Source: Trametes villosa
Taxonomy: Eukaryota > Basidiomycota > Agaricomycetes > Polyporales > Polyporaceae
Assembly: GCA_002964805.2 (NCBI GenBank)
Contig: PUDQ02000001.1
Location: forward strand, 7,650,001-7,714,000
DNA length: 64,000 bases
Direction: 5' to 3'
The notes under the pieces are model-generated. The model did not search any database and was not told the DNA's origin. It saw only the letters and a list, made by a program, of their open reading frames with translations. Both the position numbers and the translations under genes were made by a program. Below, one piece after another: positions 11,859-22,227 of this stretch (position 1 is its first letter; every line of letters starts with the position of its first letter).

Positions 11859-13571
11859 ATGAGACTAATCGGCAAACGCATAGAGAAGGACCAGTCGGTT
11901 CGTGGTTATGCTCGTACTCATAGTGCTAACATCCTGAACTCATGCCTACGTAGGGTCATGTTACCGTCCGACCAGAGGACGATGAGGATATGTGGCATCT
12001 ATATAATCTCATCCAAGAGGTTCGTAGGCCGCTACCCTACTGGCCTGTACATATGCAGCCCAGTGACTTGTGCTTACAGAATGTTCCCCAGGGCGACAGG
12101 ATACGAGCGGCAGGCATTCGGCGCGTACAGAACGTATCTGTTACCGGGTCTGTGGACTCCAAACGAATCCGCCTCCACCTCACGCTCGCAGTGAATCGTG
12201 TCAGCTGGTCGCCATCTGCCGCTCCTGGTGCCGAGTCTGGGACTACCGCTGGGGCACCGAATACTGCGCCATCCGCTACGGCAACTGTCGAGGTATCGGG
12301 GCGAGTCGCGGAGGAGAACCCACATGTGAAGCTCGGCGCCTTCCACACACTAGAGATCGAAGTCAACAAGGATGTGCGGATAGAGAAGGACGCTGGTGGC
12401 TGGGACAGCGTCGCACTCGGCCGAGTCGAAGAAAGCTGTGTCCCGGGAAGGGGCGCGGAAGTTGCTGCCATCGTGTGTGGAGAGGGTACAGAGCGCGCAT
12501 ACCTCCAAGTTGAACGTGAACTGATGTCCTCTCTTGGTTTGGTCTAGGAACTGCAACCTTCTGTCTGCTCTCTGAGCATATGACCGTGGTACTGCAGCGG
12601 CTCGAGGTGCCGATACCGCGTAAAATCTCTACAACATCCTCCGCACACGAGAAGGTACAGCCACAGCACATCAAACCTCGCACTATCTGACATTGTAAGG
12701 CAGGGTCTGGCTAGATTCTATCAGAGCCTGTATACCTCATTCCTGCGACACGTCCCGTATTCCTCGCCGTCTCTTCGTGCTATTGTGATCGCGTCGCCGG
12801 GTTGGGTACGCGACGCCGTCTTCGACTACATCATGTCGGAGGCGAACAGGACGTCGAACAAGCCCCTGCTCGCAGCACGCAACAAGTTCATCAAGGTCCA
12901 CGTCAACAGCCCACATGTGCACAGCTTAGTTGAGGCGTTGAAGAGCCCCGAGGTTAGTACGAATGAAATCAGCAACGCACACCTGCTGAGCGACCGCCAG
13001 ATTGCTAGCCAGATGAAGGAGACGAAGTTCGCTCGAGAAGGCCTCATGCTCGACAAGTACGTTCAGTCCTGGGACGCCGTGGGCTGAGAACTAAACTATC
13101 ACAGGTTCTTCAAGATGCTCGCGTCGGATGAGATGCGGGCGTGGTACGGGCCAGACCACGTCGCTCTCGCAGCCGATCGAGGAGCTATTGGCACGCTGTT
13201 GATCTCCGACGAGCTCTTCAGGTGAGTGCTACATGGCAATGCACCTACATGGATGTCTGACGTCTTCGACTATCAGGGCAAGCGAAGCCGCGCAACGAAA
13301 GCGATTCGTCGAGATTGTCGAAGACGTCAAGCAGAAAGGCGGCGAGGTACTGATCTTCTCCAGCATGCACGAATCGGGACAACGTATGTGCACGAGCTTC
13401 TGGAGCGTATGCGGATGCTCATGCTGCACACAAACAGAGCTGAACCAACTAACCGGTATTGCGGCGATCCTGACATTCCCCTTGGATGTGGAGGTGGTGG
13501 AAGCGGAAGAGCGAGAGGCCAAGGAAGAGGCAGAACGCCTGAAAGCTGAAGAGAACGGGACGACTGACTGA
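11859..13571 (+). CDS. DOM34: Dom34/Pelota ribosome rescue factor
   Basis: eRF1-like protein that, with Hbs1, splits stalled ribosomes in no-go and non-stop mRNA decay. Exon 1 encodes [13 protein letters not shown]; exon 2 [20 protein letters not shown]; exon 3 starts [17 protein letters not shown], the Sm-like N-terminal domain. The central domain has [16 protein letters not shown] and [15 protein letters not shown] and, as expected for Pelota, no GGQ. The C-terminal domain has [25 protein letters not shown] and [12 protein letters not shown]. The tail is acidic and Glu-rich. About seven exons; an insert of roughly ten residues ([15 protein letters not shown]) between domains 2 and 3 is longer than in the human protein. 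The start matches the family N-terminus exactly. Confidence 0.95.
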
Positions 13572-13721
13572 AGTGTATATGATTATTACAAGGAATTGCG
13601 TACTGACTCGGACTGTATCGGTAGGACTCATTTACAACATGTCATTCATAGCTACTACCCCTTCGTATCTCTCTCCTGCACGCTAGCCCGCCTGTCCCCT
13701 CGCTCCCATACACGCATCGAA

Positions 13722-14703
13722 CTAGCTGGCAGCACCAACCCTTTCCTGGTACGCTTTCCACCCCTCTTCCCTGTACCTCTCCGCTTGCGCGCGCACGGCT
13801 TCCGGGTTGGCGCCATTATCCTTACCATAGATGCCTCGGCCTACGATGATCACGTCGCACCCGGATTCCAGGACGACCTGTCGTGGGGTGCGGTACTGCT
13901 GACCCATGCCGTCGCCCTTCGTGTCCAGTCCAACCCCGGGGGTGAGGATGAGGAAGTCTTCGTTGTCCGCAGACTCTCCGTCACGAAGGCCCACGCCGTC
14001 CATGCGCCGCTGCGCAATGAAGCCGATTACGAAGTCGGGGCTGGCGCGGGCCATGCGGACGGCCTCTTCCGTGTACGAGCCTGTCGCAAGGCTGCCCTTG
14101 GTGCTCATTTCCGCCAGCAGTAGGAGGCCACGGCCGAGAGGGAGGCCGACGGACGCGAGACCGGTGATGATAGACGGGCCCGGGACGGGGTGCGCGTTCG
14201 TGATGTGCGACCAGCTCGCGATTTTGTGCACGCCGCTCGAGTACTGGAGCGCGACGGTGTTTCCTGCAAGAGCCGAGTGGGCTACACGCCACCATGATGA
14301 ACGCGGTACCAACCGATGTCCGCGAACTTCCTGTCCTCGAAGATCTGGAAGTCGTGCTTGGTGCTGAGCTCTTGCAGCCGCTCGATCACGGAGTAGTCAA
14401 AGTCTTCGATGACGTCTACATGCGTCTACAAGTAAATGTCATGCGAGTTCTAACCAGAGGTATGGGGAAACCGCGTACCTTGACGAGGCAGATGTATGGC
14501 CCAACGACGTCGATAATTCTGAGGAAGTCGGCTTGTTTTGTGACATCCACGCTCACGCAGAGGTTGCTGCGTTTGCGTTCGATGGTCTCCAACAGCGCTT
14601 TTGCGGCCGGGTTGGCATGCTTCTGGGCCCTCGCGGCGTATGTCTGGCTGTGTACCGCAGCCATTTTGTCGAAGGTAAAGGAGAGATCGGTGTGCAGAGG
14701 CAC
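13722..14703 (-). CDS. URA3: Orotidine 5'-phosphate decarboxylase
   Basis: Last enzyme of de novo UMP synthesis: OMP to UMP plus CO2, cytosolic. Family motifs: [27 protein letters not shown], joined by introns to [17 protein letters not shown] and the catalytic [10 protein letters not shown] (K and two D of the active-site tetrad), then [65 protein letters not shown] and [11 protein letters not shown]. Three exons; length about 270 residues, normal for fungi. Start taken at 14703; an in-frame ATG at MAAVHSQTY, 13 codons inside, matches the usual family N-terminus and is a fair alternative. Shares a very short promoter with PUS7 on the other strand. Confidence 0.96.
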
Positions 14704-14827
14704 TGCGGCAGGCCAAGGTCGATCTACGATCTACGCGCAGAGATTAGATGACGATCTCAGATCTGCCCCTTACAGTGAGATCTTTGGAGGAGCACAATCT
14801 AATCTCGCAACACTCGCCATTTCTCTC
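14704..14827. promoter_or_regulatory. Shared URA3/PUS7 promoter with GATCT cluster and inverted repeat
   Basis: Only 124 bases separate the two start codons. The pentamer GATCT occurs at 14721, 14728, 14753, 14760 and 14779, two of them inside AGATCT palindromes (14759-14764, 14778-14783). A perfect 10-base inverted repeat, GAGATTAGAT (14740-14749) with ATCTAATCTC (14797-14806), brackets the last three. Confidence 0.6.
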
Positions 14828-17800
14828 ATGTCTCCTTCACCCAACAAGCGTCCCCGCGAGCTCGACGACGCGCATAACGAGGAGCCCGACGCGAAGCGCG
14901 AAAAGTCGAACCCACAAGATGTCGATGGCGACGGCGACGTGACGATGGCCGCCGAGCCGGAGGTCGCGGTGGTAAGCCTCGCCGACCTCGAAGAGCAGGA
15001 TAACGCGCCAGAGTCGTCCGCGCCCGAGAGCCTGCTCCCCCCGAGCCACGCGCTGCTCAACGCGCCGCCCCCGGTGTACGGCCCGGATGGCTCGATGCAG
15101 CGCATCATGGAGACGGACGTCGGCATCTCCGAGTACATCGGGCACGACGTGCCGAAGATTGAGGGGATCATCAAGCAGAGGTACGTTGTATGCTACTGGT
15201 GCCCGCCTGTACTCCAACGCCCGACCAGGTTCACAGACTTTCTGGTGTTTGAGGTAGACCTGGATGGCCAGGTTATACACCTGAAGTCCCTGGCCCAGCC
15301 CGAGTCCTCGAAGAAGGCCGCGGACGCGAAGACTGCCGCTGCGGGTGGAGACACCGCTACCGCGCCATCTGCCGAGCAAGCTGCAGGAGATGAGACGAAG
15401 GCAGAAGATGCGGAAGTCAAGCCCGAAACTCCCGCCGCTGAAGAACCGGCTGCTCCCGAGGCAACTCCAGCAGAGCCCACTCCCGCGGACCCGAAGGAGG
15501 ACGATCCATGGCCGGAGCGGTTCACAGAGTCGCTCAAACCTTTCCTTGCTGAGGATGTGATTTCTCGGGTAAAGGAGCTCTTCCTAGAAGGCCCCGAGCC
15601 TCCGTTCGTGAGCGACAGTGGCTGGGGTGGGCGGCAACCCAAGGCCGCCGACGAGAAGGGCGAGCAGCTCAAGTCTGCTGACGGAAAGGGCGAGCCGTCT
15701 ACATCTACGGCTCCGGCTGAGCCCACACCAGCGCCTGAACCCGAGTCTCAGGGCAGGGGAAAGCGCGGGAGGGACCGAGGGCGAGGTGGCCGCGGTGGTC
15801 GTGGTGGTCGCGGCGGCGGAAGGGGCGGCAGACCAGGCGCGCGAGAGGATCATCGCAGGGTGTTGTCTAACGTTTGTGATCTCGCGGTTACCCCTGTAAT
15901 GCACTTTGCTCTAATATATGCGCCACATATAGCCCATCGCGTCCAAGGAGACTCGCACCGGCCTTCATCAAGCCATTCGCGACCTATTCGGAGGTAAACT
16001 TGACACTGAGACGGACACAACCGCGCCTGCCTCGGATGAGGGGTCGCGCATCGTCATCAAATGGTCCAAGCGGGGTGGGGGCGGTGGTCGTGGACGTGGC
16101 GGCGGACGAGGGGGACGGACTGAGGGTGGTAGGTTCTAATGTCCATCGTCTCTCACCTTCTGGGGCTTACCTGTATCCTCTCAGGTCGCGGGGGCGGCGG
16201 TGGCGGAGAGAGGGGCGGATACCCTCCGTACATTCACTTCACGTTGCAAAAGACCAACCGCGACACCCAGGACGCCCTTGCGGCACTCTCGCGAACTCTG
16301 CACTGCAATGTCAAGGACTTGTCGGTAGCAGGGACGAAGGACAAGCGCGGCGTGACGGTCCAGCGCGTGTCCTTACGACGCGGCAACAAGACCGTCGAGG
16401 ATGTCTGGAAAATGGCCAACGGCCTGAACGGCAAGCGGACGCTGGAGGAAGTCCTGACGCAGCGCGGAGAGCGTGGAGTCAGGGTCGCGGACTTTAATTA
16501 CAGGAAGGCCAGCCTGGAGCTGGGCATGCTCAAGGGTAACGCCTTCGTGATCACTCTTCGGTATGTTTCCTCCTGCTCGCATATAGTCGCTGTAGCTCAT
16601 TGCTCATCAGCACTGTTCGGGTTGACTCTATGGAGACCTTGGATCGGGCCATGAACACGATCAAGAACAAGGGTTTCATCAACTACTATGGTAATGTGCG
16701 GTGTTCACGATGTCCCGAGTTCCTACTAACGGGGTTTTCTACAGGTATGCAACGATTCGGCACTGCGTCAATCCCGACACATTCCATCGGGCTCGCTCTG
16801 CTCAAGGGCGACTGGCACCGGGCTGTTTCTCTCATCCTTCGCAATCGGCCAGGAGAGCACCCGGACGTCGTGGCCGCCCGGGATGCCTGGCTGGTGGACG
16901 GGGACCTGGACAAGGCCCTCGAGCTCATGCCTCGTCGCGTGGTCGCCGAGCGGTGCATCCTAGAGAGCTACAGGAAGCAGAATGGCGACACCAGGAACGC
17001 CATGGGCTCCTTGTCCACGGTGCGCGATCTCCGCTTTCTAGCAAGCTGTCGCGTGGCTCATATTCACACGTCGTGCAGATCCCTCGGAACTTGCGCCTGA
17101 TGTACGTGCATGCGTACCAGTCCTACGTGTGGAACGCCATCGTCTCGGAGCGCATCAGGATGCACGGCGCAGACAAACCCGTCGTCGGGGATCTCGTCTT
17201 CGACGAGTCCTCCGCTAAGGCGGAAGACGCGGAAGACGTCACGGAGATCGCTCTCGAGGGCGCCGAGGGAGAGGTCGCAGCAGACGACAAGGCGGCCAAT
17301 GAGGAGGCTGGTATGTGGTCAGCACCACTGCCACGATGACCGCAGCTAACGTGTAATGTGTAGCGAAAGACAACGGCTCGGGAAGATCTGGCAAGCGATC
17401 GAGGAAAGCTTGGGAACCGCCAAGAGTGAAGGTCCTCGCAGAGGCGGATCTAGACAAGTACTCGATATTTGACGTGATCATGCCTCTACCTGGTAAGGAC
17501 GTGGACTACCCCGGCGGGCCGTTGGGTGAGCGGTACAGGGAGTTCTTGAGGAGGGATGGTCTTGACCCCGATAACTGGGTACGCAAACAAAAGTGAGTCT
17601 TGCGTGTCTATGAGCTTCCGTAGCGTATGACTTACATGGTGCATGAAGGGACTACACGTTAGGTGGATCGTACCGCAAGATCCTTCACCTCCCGAAGGAG
17701 CTATCCTGGACCGTGATGAAGTACACCGACCCTGATGTCCCTCTCGCCCAGTCCGACGAGGACAAGCTGCTGGGTATGGCGCCGCCGGTAACAGATGAGG

Positions 17801-17982
17801 ACGGCAAGTTCCTGGCCCTCCAGGTGAACCTGCAGCTCGGTACCGCTGCCTATGCCACCATGGCGCTGCGCGAAGTTACCAAGACCGAGACGAGTTCTCA
17901 CTACCAGACGACGCTCACACAGGCGTCTGAAGACCAAAAATACCGGACGACGGAGGTCGTGGCGGAGGCAGGCACGGAGTAG
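14828..17982 (+). CDS. PUS7: tRNA pseudouridine synthase Pus7 (TruD family)
   Basis: Isomerises uridine to pseudouridine at position 13 of tRNAs and in some other RNAs. The catalytic Asp lies in [16 protein letters not shown]. The second TruD motif, NYYGMQRFG, is split by an intron, and [12 protein letters not shown] and [15 protein letters not shown] follow. The N-terminus is acidic with a basic patch (NKRPRELDD), probably nuclear. Pus7 blocks DVGISEYIG and [13 protein letters not shown] precede an Ala/Glu/Pro-rich linker. Two Arg/Gly blocks are unusual: one ends just before the intron at about 15862; the other lies at about 16073-16227, split by an intron at 16131-16184 and followed directly by [17 protein letters not shown]. 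Total about 850 residues, longer than yeast Pus7 (676) mainly because of these linkers. The C-terminal TruD part ends [16 protein letters not shown] and a Thr/Ser-rich tail. Confidence 0.93.
15770..15845 (+). repeat. RGG-box coding repeat in PUS7
   Basis: Runs of CGxGGxGGx codons encode [18 protein letters not shown], a typical RNA-binding RGG box, in the N-terminal half of the pseudouridine synthase. Confidence 0.8.
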
Positions 17983-18458
17983 AGTGGACGAGCGTGGGGA
18001 TGTTCACTGACGTGGAGCTATGTCGCGGTAAAGCTGGCGTACTGTATCAACGTGTATTTCACCGCCATCCCACGGCCTGCCAATATATCGATGGCCGCCC
18101 TGAGAGAATGCAGGGCGTGTGGGAGTGCGGAAGGTGCCTGTGTTGCTGCTGCGAAAGCGGGCGGACAGGGTAGCCGGGTGATCGTGGTCCGGCGCGCACG
18201 TCGTTTCAGCCACAGCGGTGCTCTCGCACGACAGCCACCGCTTGCACATCATGCTCTCGTACGCCGTCCCACCCGCCCAGCGCATCCCACTCGCCGACTC
18301 TATAACTCTCTTCTCAGGCTCAGGCCGACCATCACTTACCCACCGGCACCGAGCCTGAGGCCCGCATTCCGATCGTCGCAGGCTTATAAGCCGCGCCTCC
18401 CCCGAGTGTCTAGACGCGAGGCCGCCTCACTACGCTCTCTCCACAACACTCTTGCAAT
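17983..18458. other. Intergenic between PUS7 and the MFS gene
   Basis: PUS7 3' flank and MFS promoter. TATA-like elements occur at about 18300 (CTATAAC) and 18385-18390 (TATAAG); the latter is about 70 bases before the ATG and is the better candidate. Confidence 0.5.
18385..18390 (+). promoter_or_regulatory. TATA box of the MFS transporter gene
   Basis: TATAAG, 69 bases before the ATG at 18459, within a GC-rich upstream region. Confidence 0.45.
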
Positions 18459-20336
18459 ATGGGAAAGGTCGAGCGGGTTGTCTTCCTGTCCTTGGTGCTG
18501 GACCTCTTTGGTACGTGTTGTGCGTGTGTCCCGCCGAATGTCGTGACGAACGTCGCCGTTAGCGTTCACCATCCCCCTCCCACTGTTCCCTCGCATCATC
18601 GAGTGGTTCACGAAGGTATGTTGCATCCCCTTGACTCGAGAGCATGCTCTCAATGTGCAACGCAGCGGGAAGCATCAGACCCGAGTGGCTTCTTGTCACA
18701 GACACTTTCCGTAGTCTCCTCGACTAGGGCACTAGTGTATACACCCTCCTCAAATCCTCAACGATGGGACATCGTGCTCCTGGGCGGCCTGATGGGCTCG
18801 GTGTTCTCGTGAGTCCTTACAATGTCTGCATCTGTGCATTCACTGAGGTTGTCGGTGTCGTAGGGCTCTGCAATGGTTAGCATTCACGCGATCGGCTGCG
18901 CAAACATGTGTAACCGGCCATGGTACAGGTTCATTTCTCCGCGGATCGGAGCCTTGAGCGACCGGTATGGCCGGAAACGCGTTCTCCTCGTCACTATGAT
19001 CGGTAACATCCTGTCGGGCCTAGTGTGCGTATATCCCCCGAACGAACTCCGAACATTATTGGCTTACTTTCCCGCAGATGGCTGAAGTCCACGACATTCG
19101 CGACTTATATGCTCTCGCGTGTGATCGGCGGGCTCAGTGAAGGCAACGTCCAGTTGGCCATGTGAGTGAAGCATTCTTAGCAATAAATTGCAGGAGACTG
19201 AATGCCTAACCTGTAGTGCTATTCTTTCCGATGTTACGACACCCCAGAACCGCGCCAAGGCTCTCGCCCACGTAGGCATTGCCTTCGCGATCTGCTTCAT
19301 TATAGGGCCACCCATCGGAGCATACTTTGCTTCGCGCCCACTCCCCGCGTCGATCACCGCCTCTGGGATCGAATTCAACGTCTACGCCGTGCCCGCATTG
19401 ATTACTGTGGTGCTTCTCACACTCGAAACCATCTTCCTGGTCGTCGCCCTGCCAGAGACCCGCGGAAAGCGCGCACAAGCCATTCCAGAAAAGACGGCTA
19501 CGAACGGTGCTGCTAACGGCGCAGCGAATGGCAAGGCGAATGGCGCTACCCAACAGACGTCGAGGCAGGCGACCGTCACTGAGCGCATCCAGATGCTCAA
19601 GACGCTGCAGCATCTGCACTTCCTCTTCCTGGGCCTGTTCTCCGGCGTCGAGTTCACTCTCACGTTCTTGACCTTCGACCGTAAGTCCTTGAACACATGC
19701 TGCTTTGAAGCGATTTTGACAGGTCCACAGTGCTCGACTGGAACAACAAGCAGAACGGCGCACTCATTGGCTCAATCGGCATCATCAGCGCTCTTCTCCA
19801 AGGCGGCTACGTCCGCCGAGCCCTCGCAAAGGTCGGCGAGGGCAACATGGCGCGCCGGGGTATCAGCAGCTGCGCGATGGGCCTCGTCTTCCTCTCCATC
19901 CTGCCGCATATGGTCGCGAACTACCCGACCGTGACGATCCGCCTCCTCCAGGCCGCAGCGGTCTGCATGGCGATGACTTCCGCGACGGTCGTGAACTCCC
20001 TTACGGCGTACGCGTCGCTTCAGTGCGACGACGTGACGACCGACCCGGACACCGGGAAGGCTGTCGAGGAGCACCCCGACCTCGCCAAGGGCAAGGCGCT
20101 GGGCAAGTTTCGTTCCTCAGGCCAACTCGGGCGCGCAATAGGGCCTTTACTCGGTACGTCCTGTCCTCCGAACGTCATAAATTATGCGCTGACGCGATCT
20201 CGTAGCCTGCGCGTCCTACTGGACCTTCGGACCCTCACTGACGTACGCCGTCAGCGCTGTGGCCATGTTTGCTCTCTCGGGGAAGATTAAGTCCATTACC
20301 GGGCGGAGGACTGTGCCCGCGAACAAAGTAGCTTAA
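18459..20336 (+). CDS. Major facilitator superfamily transporter, MFSD10/TetA-like
   Basis: Twelve-helix secondary transporter resembling animal MFSD10 and bacterial TetA-type drug/proton antiporters. TM1 begins VERVVFLSLVLDLF, spliced to AFTIPLPLFPRIIEWF. The MFS signature between TM2 and TM3 is clear (GALSDRYGRKRVLLVT). TM4-5 carry SRVIGGLSEGNVQLAI and ALAHVGIAFAICFIIGPPIG; LPETRGKRA ends TM6. The central loop is an Asn/Ala/Gly-rich spacer (repeated NGAAN/NGKANGA). The second half contains LLDWNNKQNGALIGSIGII and GKFRSSGQLGRAIGPLL. About eight exons with short introns. The substrate cannot be told from sequence; drug/organic anion efflux is the family expectation. Confidence 0.88.
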
Positions 20337-20725
20337 GCGAATGTATCCCACACGCATCGTACCCACTATATCTACACTGTACTAGACACGGATCATCTAA
20401 TTTAACAATCACTTGCATCGCTCGCATCATGCCTGCAACGACTTGGCGGAGTCACCGGCCAGAGTGAGCTGAAAGCAGATGTACAAACGAGAGAGGCGCT
20501 TGTGGCGGCTCCGAACCACTCAACTTGCACAACAGCCACCATCTGCCCGGAAGGACAGTAGGACTGGAATCATGCGATTCCAAACGCGCAATGCGTTTTA
20601 CCTCAGAATATCTGCGTCAACGGTCATACCACTATACGTGCGTCATGCAACGAGGGCATACGCAACAAAATGGGTACTGACAGCGTTGGATTTAGCTTTA
20701 CCTAGACGAGCGCCATGTCGAATGG
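20337..20725. other. Intergenic between MFS and unknown protein gene
   Basis: About 390 bases of moderate GC with no recognisable gene; it holds the MFS 3' flank and the promoter of the next gene. Confidence 0.6.
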
Positions 20726-22118
20726 ATGTCTGAGCGTGTATTGCAGCACGTTCTCGCCGACATACGCCCCCTGTATGTTCATATGGTTCTACTAACGTTG
20801 GAAAGAAGCGATGGCTGAAATTTCTTGATAGTATCTTGCCAAAGCTCAACGCTGAAGCTGACGCGCAACTGGGCCCTGGGGGCCCCGCGAATGCCAAACG
20901 CGGTACCTTAGACGTGCATAGAGGAGGTACACCTATCTTAGTACCCGAAGCCGAGAACGCAGCTGAAGTTGGATATGTCAGATACATATCAGTTTGGCTA
21001 CTTCCTCCGTGGTACGGAGCCTCACGCAGTGCTCATCAAGGTACCAACCTCAGTCCCGTCGACCACACCCGTTACAACGTCTCACCTTCCAGTAGGCGAG
21101 GACGTTCCATGCCGCTCCCAAGCCGCCTCCGCGCACTGCCGCCTCTAGGCCTGCGAAACCGAAGAAAGCTGCCCCCGCTCCCGGTGCAGGGAAGAAACGT
21201 AAACCGAAGCCGAGGCCTCGAGGGAAGGGAAAGGGCAAGGCGAAAGCCGACGAGGCGATAGCCATCTCGAGCGAAGAAGACAGGGATGAAGACATCGATC
21301 CTGCTGAGTCTCTGGCTACGCGTCGGCCTAAGAGGGTTGGAAAGGTGGCCGCAGGAGGCTACGCTGAAGACGTTGACGAGGATATGGACGACGACTTCCA
21401 GGCAGACTCGGTTCAGGCGCATGACCATCCTACCACCTCGGGTCCTCTGGATGCTGGGCACGACAATGGTCAGACTACGGGAACAGACCAGCTAGGTCAA
21501 GAAGCCCCGGTGGTGCATCCCAAGCTCGAAGAAGCGGAACCCTCGCTGTCTGACATGCCTCCTCCGCCTCCTCCGATCGACATTACCGATACTGCGGAGG
21601 CAGATGAGGAGGCAGGAGAAGCGTCGGCGATGGACGTGGAGTTCGTGGAAGATGAGGAAGAGTCCAAGCCGAAACCAGTCCTCAAGCTGAGCTACCACGG
21701 GTTCAACATCCACGGACGCTGCCTATGCGTCATCGTCGAGCCCTACCCGCCTCTCCGCTCCGGTACACGGGCACCCTCGCTCGCGCCAATGGGCCTCGTC
21801 GCACCCCGCGCCCCAAGCATTGCCCCTCCCGACTTCGTACCGAGCGGCGGCGCCGGACAGCGCGCACGAACTCCGCTGTTCCTACCCGACTTCGACAGGG
21901 AACCGACCCCCGCGCCGGGACCAGGGCGGACCCTACCGCCCGTCCCCCTTTTTTCCGAGACCGCTGACGCAAGCGACGACGAAGAGAACGGCGAGATGGT
22001 CCTGTTCAGCCAGCTCCTGCGGTCCGTCGGCGACCACCCTCCGGGCATAGCGGAGGACGACGACGAGATCGATGGTGCCGTGTTCTTCGGTGACGCGGAC
22101 GAGATGAGAGAGCTGTGA
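20726..22118 (+). CDS. Unrecognised acidic, basic-patch (probably nuclear) protein
   Basis: I do not recognise this family. Splicing gives one open frame: exon 1 MSERVLQHVLADIRPL, an intron to about 20830, then ILPKLNAEADAQLGPGGPA and KRGTLDVHRG, an intron of about 47 bases, then DTYQFGYFLRGTEPHAVLIK, an intron to 21095, then a 340-residue exon. The first ~70 residues look like a small folded domain. Next comes a basic Ala/Pro/Lys tract (GKKRKPKPRPRGKGKGKAK), an acidic region (SSEEDRDEDIDPAE, DVDEDMDDDF), then KPVLKLSYHGFNIHGRCLCV, a Pro-rich stretch and an acidic C-terminus. The charge pattern suggests a chromatin or transcription protein, as inference only. The exon joins rest on frame and splice consensus; the start at 20726 fits them. 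Confidence 0.65.
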
Positions 22119-22227
22119 TGTCTATTCTATGGTGTACTAGATGTAGCGAGGTTCACCTCATTATATATACAGTACTTTTGCTTTAAGGTATGTGCTCCGG
22201 TAAGTCATGCAGTGCAATGACAGGTGC

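Noticed and set aside
11637..12194. 185-codon plus-strand frame starting before DOM34
   Set aside because: Crosses the DOM34 start and first introns in another frame; DOM34 exons explain the locus.
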